34,104 nt of DNA, taken from an uncultured Bacteroidales bacterium. Its GTDB lineage: Bacteria > Bacteroidota > Bacteroidia > Bacteroidales > UBA932. How positions within the stretch are numbered: position 1 is the first letter of the stretch; every line of letters begins with the position of its first letter. The DNA lies in NCBI GenBank assembly GCA_900546445.1, contig URCV01000016.1:1-34104 (forward strand), written 5' to 3'. A model generated the notes under the pieces. The model was given only the letters and a program-made list of their open reading frames with translations. It did no database searches and had not been told where the DNA came from. The position numbers were made by a program, and so were the translations under genes. Below are positions 1-6,087 of the stretch, one piece after another.

Positions 1-9
1 CCTAAATCA

Positions 10-23
10 AAAGGTGTTTTTCG
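10..23. repeat. Arm of a second repeat family, cut by window start
   Basis: AAAGGTGTTTTTCG matches the right arm of the 2500-2644 element (2631-2644) exactly over 14 bases. The rest of this copy would lie before base 1, so only its edge is visible. Confidence 0.6.
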
Positions 24-61
24 ACTTCGTGGCAGGCTTTTGTCGCTCGCGGAGTTCCGCC

Positions 62-199
62 AATTCACTTTGGCAGGTCGAATGGCGTAGAGCGCACTCG
101 GTGAAGGACTGCTTGCCAAAGTGAGATTTTTTTAGCTCCACCTTGGCAGGGAGATGCCAGTATACGCATTCTGTGGAACATTGGCTGCCAAAGTGAATT
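62..199 (+). repeat. 138-bp two-hairpin palindromic repeat, copy A
   Basis: The element begins AATTCACTTTGGCAG and ends CTGCCAAAGTGAATT, a perfect 15-bp terminal inverted repeat. In the middle, CTTGCCAAAGTGAGA (112-126) and CACCTTGGCAGG (139-150) repeat the same motif, so the unit is two consecutive hairpins, each closed by TTTGGC/GCCAAA, separated by a T-rich linker. The left loop holds GGCGTAGAGCGCACTC. The reverse complement of 2839-2977 aligns over its whole length with roughly 80% identity by eye. No reading frame explains it. A REP/BIME-like or MITE-like element is the nearest known concept; the family is not one I recognise. Confidence 0.8.
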
Positions 200-385
200 T
201 GAAGAGTGTTTTCGCAGAATGACCAGAATTAGTTTCATGATTTACAGACACACAGGTTTTTCCCCCGTGCACTGACTCAGTATTGTTCAGCCTTTCGCGC
301 AGAATTATACATAAGAAGATTGCGAAGGCGGCTCGAAAATGCTCACGGAAATGCTCCCAAATTCATTTATTTGTGAGTCAAATGT
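200..385. other. Intergenic, nothing recognised
   Basis: Between repeat copy A and the HU promoter I see no gene, RNA or strong hairpin. AAATGCTC occurs twice close together and CGCAGAAT twice, both too short to interpret. Confidence 0.5.
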
Positions 386-415
386 TTTGAAATAAATAAA
401 AAAGTGTTATTTTTG
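386..415 (+). promoter_or_regulatory. Bacteroidota-type promoter for HU operon
   Basis: TTTG at 386-389, an 18-base A+T-rich spacer, then TATTTTTG at 408-415, matching the TTTG / TAnnTTTG consensus of the Bacteroidota housekeeping sigma factor. The expected start site near 420 gives a leader of about 20 nt before the HU ATG. Confidence 0.85.
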
Positions 416-440
416 CGTAATTAAAAAATTAAACAAACTT

Positions 441-719
441 ATGACTAAAGCAGAAATTGTAAACAGCATCTCAAAGTCTACTGGCATTGAGAAAGCGACT
501 ACCCTCGCAGTGGTGGAGGCATTTATGGACACAGTTAAGGATTCCCTCGCTAAGAAGGATCCGGTGTATCTTCGTGGATTCGGTAGCTTTATTATCAAGC
601 ACCGTGCACAGAAAGCAGCTCGTAACATTACAGCTAAGACTACTGTAATCGTTCCGGCTCACGATATCCCTGCTTTCAAACCTTGCGACGAATTTGAGAA
701 ACTTGTTCAGGGTAAATAA
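441..719 (+). CDS. HU-family DNA-binding protein
   Basis: This 92-residue protein is a histone-like nucleoid protein that binds and bends DNA as a dimer. The N-terminal helices (TKAEIVNSISKSTG) are followed by the conserved turn YLRGFGSFIIKHRAQKAARN around residues 43-62, then the DNA-binding beta arm and the closing PAFKPCDEFEKLV. Length is normal for HU/IHF. The arm has TTVIVPAHDIP where classical HU usually has GREIKIPA-type residues, a substitution often seen in Bacteroidota paralogs. A strong promoter lies just upstream, and the 29-aa basic protein gene follows after 20 bases, so the two are probably co-transcribed. Which HU paralog this is cannot be told. Confidence 0.95.
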   Translation: MTKAEIVNSISKSTGIEKATTLAVVEAFMDTVKDSLAKKDPVYLRGFGSFIIKHRAQKAARNITAKTTVIVPAHDIPAFKPCDEFEKLVQGK

Positions 720-739
720 TTTTTAAACATTTTTATATT

Positions 740-829
740 ATGCCAAACGGAAAGAAGCATAAGCGCCATAAGATGGCCACTCACAAACGTAAAAAACGTT
801 TGCGCAAAAACAGACACAAGAAAAAGTAA
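740..829 (+). CDS. 29-aa basic protein, mS38/COX24 (AURKAIP1)-like
   Basis: Translation from the ATG at 740 gives a 29-residue, almost wholly basic peptide ending HKRKKRLRKNRHKKK. This resembles the C-terminal AURKAIP1/COX24 motif of mitochondrial ribosomal protein mS38 and the tiny proteins of the same type annotated in Bacteroidota genomes. Family knowledge suggests a small-subunit ribosome association; the sequence itself shows only the basic motif. It sits 20 bases after HU and ten bases before an intrinsic-terminator-like hairpin, upstream of rng. It is easily missed because of its size. The start is fixed by the only in-frame ATG that keeps the MPNGKK opening. Confidence 0.85.
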   Translation: MPNGKKHKRHKMATHKRKKRLRKNRHKKK

Positions 830-838
830 GTCGCATAG

Positions 839-870
839 AGGTCCTCGGTAGTCCGACGGGCCTTTTTGTT
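839..870 (+). terminator. Terminator/attenuator hairpin between mS38-like gene and rng
   Basis: AGGTCC (839-844) pairs with GGGCCT (858-863, one G-U), and inside it TCGG (845-848) pairs with CCGA (853-856) around a TAGT loop with one bulged C. It is followed by TTTTGTTTTG. The T-rich tail ends only six bases before the rng ATG at 877. No promoter was seen between the hairpin and rng, so partial read-through (attenuation) is likely. Confidence 0.8.
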
Positions 871-876
871 TTGTTT

Positions 877-2451
877 ATGTCTACAGAAATTGAAAAGCAG
901 GAAAAAGATTTAGTGGTGTCCGTAGGACCTACTGAAGTTAAGCTCGCCCTTATGGAAAACCATAGGCTTATCGAGTTTAGCAAGGAGTCAAGTCAGGGAC
1001 ACAGCTATTCGGTGGGGGATGTCTTCTTAGGAAGAGTGAAGAAGGTTATGCCTGCACTGAATGCTGCTTTTGTAGATATCGGAGATTCGAAGGAGGCATT
1101 TATCCATTATCTGGATTTGGGCTTGTATTTCCACGCGTTCGACACTTTCGTGAAGAAGAGTAACCCGAACACGGACTTGAAAGCCCTTTATTCGTCCATC
1201 CCGATTGGCCCGGCTCTCGAAAAGGAAGGCCACATCGAGAAGGAATTGCAAGTAGGTCAGATGATTATATGCCAAATCGTCAAAGAACCGATTTCTACCA
1301 AAGGGTCACGCTTGACGGCTGAGATTTCATTAGCAGGACGTAACATTGTACTGCTCCCTTTCGCGCAGAAAGTGAGCGTTTCTTCTAAAATTTCTTCGAA
1401 AGAAGAGAGAAAAAGGCTTGAAACTTTGGTCAGAAACATTTTGCCTCGTAATTATGGTGCCATAATTCGTACCGCGTCCGAGGGAAAGAATGCAGCTGTT
1501 CTGGTAGCTGAGGCCAAGTCTTTGATAGAAAAGTGGGAGGAATCGTGGAAGCAAATTGCCCGTTCGAAGGGAATCGAGCTACTGTTTACCGAATATTCCA
1601 AGACCACTACTATGCTTCGGGACCTTCTCAACGACACGTTTACTAATGTATATGTAGACGACGAGAAGACTTTCGAAGACACTAGGAAGTATATTTCCCT
1701 CATTTCTCCGGAGCAGGAAAAGATAGTGAAGCTCTATGAGGGGAAGGAGCCTATTTTCGATCATTTCGAAGTTACTCGCCAGATTAAGAGTTCATTCGGA
1801 AAGGTAGTTCCTATGAGGCAGGGTGCGTACCTGGTCATAGAGACCACGGAGGCGATGAACGTCATAGACGTCAATAGCGGTACCCGTGCGAAGACTACCG
1901 ATTACGAACAGAACGTTTTCGATGTGAATAAGATAGCGGCCGAGGAAATAGCCCGGCAGCTACGCCTCCGAGATATGGGAGGTATCGTCATAGTCGATTT
2001 CATCGACATGGACTCACAGGAGCATCGAAACGAGCTGCATAAGTATATGATGGAACTCATGGCATCGGACAGAGCGAAGCATAATGTCTTGCCGTTGACC
2101 AAATTCGGGTTGATGCAGATAACCAGACAGAGGATTCGTCCTGTTACAGAGATCAACACACTGGAGCAATGTCCTTTGTGCCACGGCACGGGAAAGATAG
2201 CTTCCTCTGTGGTAATAGATGAACAGATAGAAAGAAAACTCTCGTATTATGTCTCTGAGAAGGGATGTCGGGAGTTCACGCTGAAGCTAAGCCCTATCCT
2301 GGGTGCGTATCTGACGCGCGGAACGTGGGGGAGTTCCTATCTTTCTAAATGGAAAAAGAAGTACAAGTGTAAGATAAAGCCGGAGGAAGTGACCGACTTT
2401 ACTGTCTTGCAATATGAATTTTACGATTCGAACGGAGAGGTCCTAGATTAG
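877..2451 (+). CDS. rng: Ribonuclease G/E family endoribonuclease
   Basis: This 524-residue enzyme cleaves single-stranded RNA at A/U-rich sites during rRNA and mRNA processing in the cytoplasm. An S1-type RNA-binding region lies near residues 40-130 (VGDVFLGRVKKVMPALNAAFVDIG) with a long insert typical of Bacteroidota. The DNase I-like catalytic part has MNVIDVNSG near 327-335 and GGIVIVDFIDMDS near 368-380, carrying the Mg-binding acidic residues. CPLCHGTG (Cys near 432 and 435) is the zinc link used for dimer contacts. The protein stops soon after the small domain, with no RNase E degradosome scaffold, hence RNase G-like. I chose the ATG at 877 over an in-frame TTG at 871 that overlaps the terminator T-tract. 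A terminator contains the stop codon. Confidence 0.95.
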   Translation: MSTEIEKQEKDLVVSVGPTEVKLALMENHRLIEFSKESSQGHSYSVGDVFLGRVKKVMPALNAAFVDIGDSKEAFIHYLDLGLYFHAFDTFVKKSNPNTDLKALYSSIPIGPALEKEGHIEKELQVGQMIICQIVKEPISTKGSRLTAEISLAGRNIVLLPFAQKVSVSSKISSKEERKRLETLVRNILPRNYGAIIRTASEGKNAAVLVAEAKSLIEKWEESWKQIARSKGIELLFTEYSKTTTMLRDLLNDTFTNVYVDDEKTFEDTRKYISLISPEQEKIVKLYEGKEPIFDHFEVTRQIKSSFGKVVPMRQGAYLVIETTEAMNVIDVNSGTRAKTTDYEQNVFDVNKIAAEEIARQLRLRDMGGIVIVDFIDMDSQEHRNELHKYMMELMASDRAKHNVLPLTKFGLMQITRQRIRPVTEINTLEQCPLCHGTGKIASSVVIDEQIERKLSYYVSEKGCREFTLKLSPILGAYLTRGTWGSSYLSKWKKKYKCKIKPEEVTDFTVLQYEFYDSNGEVLD

Positions 2452-2466
2452 GACCTCTTGTTTTTT
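2437..2466 (+). terminator. Intrinsic terminator containing the rng stop codon
   Basis: GAGGTCCTA (2437-2445) and TAGGACCTC (2449-2457) form a perfect 9-bp stem around the loop GAT, followed by TTGTTTTTT. The stop codon TAG (2449-2451) is the first part of the right arm, so the hairpin includes the last three sense codons. Confidence 0.9.
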
Positions 2467-2499
2467 CAATCGTGGGAAGTCCTGGGTCAGGGGCGAACT

Positions 2500-2644
2500 C
2501 GAAAAACACCTTTGGAGTCAGGATGCCGTAGAGACGCTTCTAGATGGTCCGGTAGCTAAAGGTGTACAGAAGTTTCGTACACCTTCAGGTTACACCCTTA
2601 GTAGAACGCTGTAGAGTGCCTCTGGCGTTCAAAGGTGTTTTTCG
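2500..2644 (+). repeat. 145-bp two-hairpin palindromic repeat, second family
   Basis: The ends CGAAAAACACCTTTG (2500-2514) and CAAAGGTGTTTTTCG (2630-2644) are perfect 15-bp inverted repeats. Inside, AAGGTGTAC (2559-2567) and GTACACCTT (2577-2585) repeat the motif back to back, so the element is again two hairpins joined by a short linker. Its loops contain GCCGTAGAGACGCTTCT and GCTGTAGAGTGCCTCT, clearly like the GGCGTAGAGCGCACTC loop of the 62-199 element. A fragment of another copy lies at the window start. Confidence 0.8.
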
Positions 2645-2672
2645 GGTTGCGAAGAGGCAGTTTTCGGTCTCT

Positions 2673-2727
2673 AAAGTTCAAGCGCTGCGCTGAGCTCGAT
2701 GGGGCGGCTCACTTGCGCTTGAACTTT
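2673..2727. repeat. 13-bp perfect inverted repeat (hairpin)
   Basis: AAAGTTCAAGCGC (2673-2685) pairs perfectly with GCGCTTGAACTTT (2715-2727) around a 29-base G+C-rich loop with a further TGAGC/GGCTCA pairing. There is no T-tract, so it is unlikely to be a simple terminator. It belongs to the run of palindromes between the rng terminator and the DUF695-like gene. Confidence 0.75.
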
Positions 2728-2738
2728 TGCGATTAGCA

Positions 2739-2827
2739 GTTTCATCCGGCCAAAATGGCTTTTCACCGGATGAAACGTCGTTGAGATTGCTTCCCGTCCG
2801 GCCAAACCCGCTTTTCGCCGGATGAAA
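2739..2827. repeat. Tandem pair of CATCCGGC/GCCGGATG hairpins
   Basis: GTTTCATCCGG (2739-2749) pairs with CCGGATGAAAC (2766-2776) over 11 bp. A diverged second unit at 2794-2827 repeats the layout TCCGGCCAAA...GCTTTTCGCCGGATGAAA, with a period of 52 bp. The outer stems differ slightly between units while the CCGGC/GCCGG pairing is kept. A third fragment of the motif sits in the 3' end of the next gene (3012-3029). Confidence 0.75.
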
Positions 2828-2838
2828 TTGTCTTCGTC

Positions 2839-2977
2839 AAATTCGCTTTGGCAGCCAATGTGCCACAGAAAGCGTATACTGATACCTCCCTGCCAAAGTG
2901 AAGCAAAAAAAGTCTCACTTTGGCAAGCCACCCTTAGCAGAGTGCGCTCTACGCCGTCCTCCCTGCCAAAGTGAATT
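2839..2977 (-). repeat. 138-bp two-hairpin palindromic repeat, copy B (inverted)
   Basis: The reverse complement starts AATTCACTTTGGCAGG and runs in step with copy A (62-199) to the closing CTGCCAAAGCGAATT. The TTTGGC/GCCAAA stems, the GGCGTAGAGCGCACTC loop and AGTATACGC in the second loop are all kept. Differences are scattered substitutions plus a one-base length change, as expected for old copies of one family. The two copies point toward each other across the hu-rng block. Confidence 0.85.
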
Positions 2978-3006
2978 GGAGGAAGCCTACGAATCAACAA
3001 ATAAAA

Positions 3007-3531
3007 CTAAAGCTTTTCGCCGGACGGGAAGTCTTGCAGGAACCATTCAATATTGCTCCATTCCGTGTCCACGTCGATGCTGTATTCGAATTCTCGTATT
3101 TGTTTGCCTTCTGAGATGACACCATCTAAGAAATCAATGGCAGTTTGAGCGTCGTGGAGCATCCATATCACATTGCAGGTTCCTTTTTGCGTAACCCTTG
3201 CGACAAACAGAGCATTAGGATGCCCAGCATCAACCTTAAGTGCTTTGTCGAAAGACTCCGTGAATTCTTGCATAATGGAGAACTCGTCATCAGACGGCCA
3301 AAGTGTCTCGTCGATATCGTTGTAATAAAATGTGACAGAACAAAAGTAGGCGAATACTCGCTTTAATGCGGTGTCGTCTTTATGATGCCTTAACGAGTCG
3401 TTAATTAACATAAGAGATTTTGTGCCTTCGGATTTCGTGGTATCGAGAAGAATAAAACTTTCTTCCGGGATGTCGATGTATACCGTCTTTTTCTTAGGCT
3501 TATGAGCGAACAAAATGTCTTTTAATCCCAT
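3007..3531 (-). CDS. Hypothetical protein, DUF695-like C-terminal region
   Basis: This 174-residue protein has no signal peptide or membrane segment, so it is probably cytoplasmic. The last 90 residues (NALFVARVTQKGTCNVIWML, then a spacer, then FEYSIDVDTEWSNIEWFLQ) look like the DUF695 pattern, whose signature is an acidic segment ending D-x-E-W near the C-terminus. Its function is unknown. The N-terminal half (KKKTVYIDIPEESFILLDTT) matches nothing I recognise. It lies 18 bases downstream of tRNA-Arg on the same strand and may be read from the tRNA promoter. Its last codons (FPSGEKL) are written in bases that match the neighbouring CCGTCCGGC hairpin repeat, so the repeat may have invaded or reshaped the C-terminus. 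Confidence 0.75.
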   Translation of the reverse strand: MGLKDILFAHKPKKKTVYIDIPEESFILLDTTKSEGTKSLMLINDSLRHHKDDTALKRVFAYFCSVTFYYNDIDETLWPSDDEFSIMQEFTESFDKALKVDAGHPNALFVARVTQKGTCNVIWMLHDAQTAIDFLDGVISEGKQIREFEYSIDVDTEWSNIEWFLQDFPSGEKL

Positions 3532-3549
3532 ATCTGCATTGTTTTAGTG

Positions 3550-3621
3550 TACCCCCTAGGCGAATCGAACGCCTATCACAGGAACCGGAATCCTGAATTT
3601 TATCCATTAAACTAAGGGGGC
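3550..3621 (-). tRNA. tRNA-Arg (anticodon CCG)
   Basis: A complete 72-nt cloverleaf is present on the minus strand. The acceptor stem is GCCCCCT/AGGGGGT (one G-U at the end), the D stem GTTT/AAAT, the anticodon stem CAGGA/TCCTG with loop TTCCGGT (anticodon CCG), and the T arm AGGCG-TTCGATT-CGCCT. The discriminator is A and no CCA is encoded. It reads CGG arginine codons. Confidence 0.95.
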
Positions 3622-3641
3622 AAGTCCTTAAAATTCACGGA

Positions 3642-3663
3642 GAGCTTGCATCACTGCGAGCTC
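3642..3663 (-). promoter_or_regulatory. Hairpin in the tRNA-Arg leader
   Basis: GAGCTTGC (3642-3649) and GCGAGCTC (3656-3663) form an 8-bp stem with one G-U pair and a 6-base loop. It lies between the likely promoter (3706-3713) and the 5' end of tRNA-Arg, so it would be part of the precursor leader. There is no T-tract on either side. Confidence 0.45.
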
Positions 3664-3705
3664 CCCGCTACTTAACCTAAACTTAAACTATGAAAAACTT
3701 CAATG

Positions 3706-3713
3706 CAAATATA
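3706..3713 (-). promoter_or_regulatory. Putative -7 box for tRNA-Arg
   Basis: On the minus strand this is TATATTTG, matching TAnnTTTG. No good TTTG is seen at the -33 position. It would place the transcript start near 3700, about 78 bases before the tRNA. Confidence 0.45.
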
Positions 3714-3815
3714 ACTATTTTTTCTTAAAAATCATAAATCCATAAAAAAATCCGAAAAAATTTCATATAATTGTACTAAGCCGTAATGTTGCGGTGACAC
3801 TTAAACTTTATTACT

Positions 3816-4979
3816 ATGTGTATTCAGTTGAAAAAAGCCTTTCTGGGCTTCTCTGAAGCGGTTATGCTTCTTTGCGTGACAGGATGTGACGCAGTTTTGA
3901 ATCCTACGGGACCTGACGGTGAACTATTGATTAACTTCCATCAGAATGCCGTGCTTCCTAAAGTCCCACTTGTGAGTCTGCTCCCTGAAGAGGAACGGAG
4001 GGCGTCCACTTATGCCGAAAGCCAGGTGGAAGTGCAGCTCGACACTAACGATTTCATCCTCTCCGTAGTGGGCTCCGGCGGAGCATCGTTGTACTACGGT
4101 TCGTTCGGGGCGGCACCTACTAAAATCATCACCTCGCCCGGGACCTACACCATCTCGGCCAAGTCTTGCGAGTTCTACGCCCCTCTCTACTCTTCGCCGC
4201 AGTTCGGTGACACGAAAACCGCAGTGGTAACTGCCGGAAAGGAATGTCGAGTGCTTCTGGACTGTGAACAGATGAACTGTGGAATTCGTTTGAAAATCGA
4301 TCCGCAATTCCTAACGGATTTCCCTAACGGAGTGCTTTTCCTGAAATCTTCCGAAGGAAAGCTGATGTATGCCTATTCCGAAAAGCGGATAGCTTACTTT
4401 CGACCGGGAAACATTTCGCTGGTCTTAAGCGATTCCGGTAAGGAAAGGACATTGGCCACATATAAGGTGGAAGCGAAGGAGATTCTCACCATCAAGCTGG
4501 AAATTTCGGGCACGTCCGCACCTTCCGTTACTTCCGGGATACATATCCAGCTCGACACCGCCCGAGTATGGCGCGATGACAGAATCGTCATCGACGCAGG
4601 AGGGGGCGTGTCCGGAGGAGGCTCAAATAATGGTGATGAGAAGGATAACGCGCTTAATATCAGTCAAGCGAAGGATATGATAGGCGCTACCGACGTGTGG
4701 GTTTGTGGCTTTATCGTGGGAGGAGACCTTTCATCTTCGAAATGCAGTTTCGACATTCCGTTTTCGTCGAAGACGAATTTGGTGCTGGCTTCCAAGAGCT
4801 CTTGTCGGGACAAGGAGGCGTGCCTTTCCGTCCAATTGAACTCCGGACGCATACGCGATGCCTTGAATCTGGTGGAGAATCCAGGGCTTCTCGGTAGAAA
4901 GGTCTACCTTAAGGGCGATATCGTGGAAAGCTATTACGGAATACCGGGCATCCAGTCCATAAGCGAATATTCTTTTTAG
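3816..4979 (+). CDS. Lipoprotein with DUF4493-like and DUF6359-like domains
   Basis: This 387-residue envelope protein has a type II signal peptide ending LCVTGC, with Cys24 as the lipidated residue. Residues of about 30-250 resemble DUF4493, a fimbrillin-like beta domain of Bacteroidota surface proteins: PGTYTISA, then a cysteine pair around the AGKECRVLLDCEQMNCGIRL segment. A Gly/Asp/Asn linker (GGGVSGGGSNNGDEKDN) leads into a C-terminal OB-like domain of about 110 residues (DVWVCGFIVGGDL, GRKVYLKGDIVESYYGIPGI) resembling DUF6359, which is often the C-terminal module of such proteins. It stands alone rather than in a fimbrial operon. A weak TATAATTG is present about 50 bases upstream. Ligand and partner are unknown; a role as an adhesin or pilus accessory protein is inference. 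Confidence 0.8.
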   Translation: MCIQLKKAFLGFSEAVMLLCVTGCDAVLNPTGPDGELLINFHQNAVLPKVPLVSLLPEEERRASTYAESQVEVQLDTNDFILSVVGSGGASLYYGSFGAAPTKIITSPGTYTISAKSCEFYAPLYSSPQFGDTKTAVVTAGKECRVLLDCEQMNCGIRLKIDPQFLTDFPNGVLFLKSSEGKLMYAYSEKRIAYFRPGNISLVLSDSGKERTLATYKVEAKEILTIKLEISGTSAPSVTSGIHIQLDTARVWRDDRIVIDAGGGVSGGGSNNGDEKDNALNISQAKDMIGATDVWVCGFIVGGDLSSSKCSFDIPFSSKTNLVLASKSSCRDKEACLSVQLNSGRIRDALNLVENPGLLGRKVYLKGDIVESYYGIPGIQSISEYSF

Positions 4980-5017
4980 TAATCCTTGAAAAACTACTTA
5001 ATTCAGAAAAAGTCATT

Positions 5018-5057
5018 ATCTTAGTAGGCTGGTCTATCGTGACCGGCCTACTAAGAT
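5018..5057 (+). promoter_or_regulatory. 17-bp hairpin abutting the prenyltransferase start codon
   Basis: The left arm 5018-5034 begins ATCTTAGTAGGC and the right arm 5041-5057 ends GCCTACTAAGAT. They pair over 17 bp with a single G-U around the loop TATCGT. The base after the right arm is the A of the ATG at 5058. No T-tract follows, so a terminator is less likely than control of translation or a bidirectional protein-binding site. Confidence 0.7.
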
Positions 5058-6086
5058 ATGAGTTTGAAAAAATGGTTTGATAATGCACGTAGCGTCTCGC
5101 TTGTCCAAAGCGTGATGCCTTCCGTGCTTGCGGTGGTATTGGCCATCGGAAAGAAAGGATTCCACTGGTGGGATGCGGTTCTGGCCGTGGTAGGGGTGGC
5201 CTGCGCTCACTTGGCGATGAATCTTACAGACGATTACTTTGATTATAAGGTAGATATGCTTGGAGATAGGGATAAGGTCACTCGGCAGGGCTTTCGCGCG
5301 ATGCTGGTCAAATACCCCTATCTTACGGATGGTTCGCAGACGCTGAAAAGCACTGCCGTGGCTATCGCGTCCTTCATTATAGCAGCAATGTGCTGCGGTG
5401 GCGTCATTCTGCTCGACAGGTGGGGAACTCCGGTTTTCGCGCCTGATGGATTGTGGTGGATAGGGGCGATAGTGGCTTGCTGTGCTTTCCTGGGTGTATT
5501 CTACTCGGCACCTCCGTTCAAATTGGCCTATAGGGGACTTGGCGAACCTGTGATAGGCATTATCTTCGGGCCGCTGTTGATGATGGGCGTTTACTATGCT
5601 TCGTGCGCGCAGATGAGTCCGGAAGTGGTACTTACGAGCGTGCCGGTGGGGCTTTTGGTGATGAATATCCTGTTTACGCACAGTTTCGTGGAGATGGCAG
5701 GCGATGCGCAGAGCAACAAGATGACTCTTGCGAGGCTGATCGGCAGCACGAAGGGTAATCTGACGGCGAGCGCCATTATAAACTTCCTGCCTTTCGTGAT
5801 GATAGTGCTCGGAGTGTGTCTGGGCGATTTGTCTGCGTGGTATCTGTGTACGCTGCTGGTGCTTCCGAGGGGGATTTGGCTTTTCCGTTCTCTGGTGCAG
5901 TACAGTAAGGGTGCGATGATGGAAATCGAGAGGCCGCCTTTCTGGCTGGGTCCGATGCCGAATTGGGATAAATATCGCAGTGCGAAGATAGACTGGTTTA
6001 TGGGACGCTGGCTATGTGCGCGGAACCTTTTGAGCGGATTCTGCTGCATCATAATGATAGTCACTATTTTACTGCGGGTAATTTGA
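5058..6086 (+). CDS. UbiA-family prenyltransferase, MenA-like
   Basis: This 342-residue integral membrane protein with about eight to nine hydrophobic segments is of the UbiA superfamily, which joins a polyprenyl diphosphate to an aromatic acceptor. The first aspartate-rich motif NLTDDYFDYKVD (residues 55-66) fits the NxxxDxxxD signature for Mg-diphosphate binding. The second region is EMAGDAQSNKMTLARLIG, in the place where MenA-type enzymes have D...K.TL. The likely reaction is 1,4-dihydroxy-2-naphthoate prenylation in menaquinone synthesis, but the acceptor cannot be proven, and no other men gene is adjacent. The start at 5058 directly follows a 17-bp hairpin. The stop lies one base from the 3' end of the convergent tRNA-Gly. 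Confidence 0.8.
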   Translation: MSLKKWFDNARSVSLVQSVMPSVLAVVLAIGKKGFHWWDAVLAVVGVACAHLAMNLTDDYFDYKVDMLGDRDKVTRQGFRAMLVKYPYLTDGSQTLKSTAVAIASFIIAAMCCGGVILLDRWGTPVFAPDGLWWIGAIVACCAFLGVFYSAPPFKLAYRGLGEPVIGIIFGPLLMMGVYYASCAQMSPEVVLTSVPVGLLVMNILFTHSFVEMAGDAQSNKMTLARLIGSTKGNLTASAIINFLPFVMIVLGVCLGDLSAWYLCTLLVLPRGIWLFRSLVQYSKGAMMEIERPPFWLGPMPNWDKYRSAKIDWFMGRWLCARNLLSGFCCIIMIVTILLRVI

Positions 6087-6087
6087 G

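Noticed and set aside
62..2977. Composite transposon or IS with the 138-bp elements as ends
   Set aside because: The genes between are housekeeping (hu, rng), there is no transposase, and the copies are too diverged for a recent mobile unit. A short dispersed repeat fits better.
2671..3119. Short open frames on both strands in the repeat region (2671-3000 minus, 2898-3119 plus)
   Set aside because: They run through palindromic repeats, and the plus frame also overlaps the DUF695-like gene. Neither translation looks like a protein.
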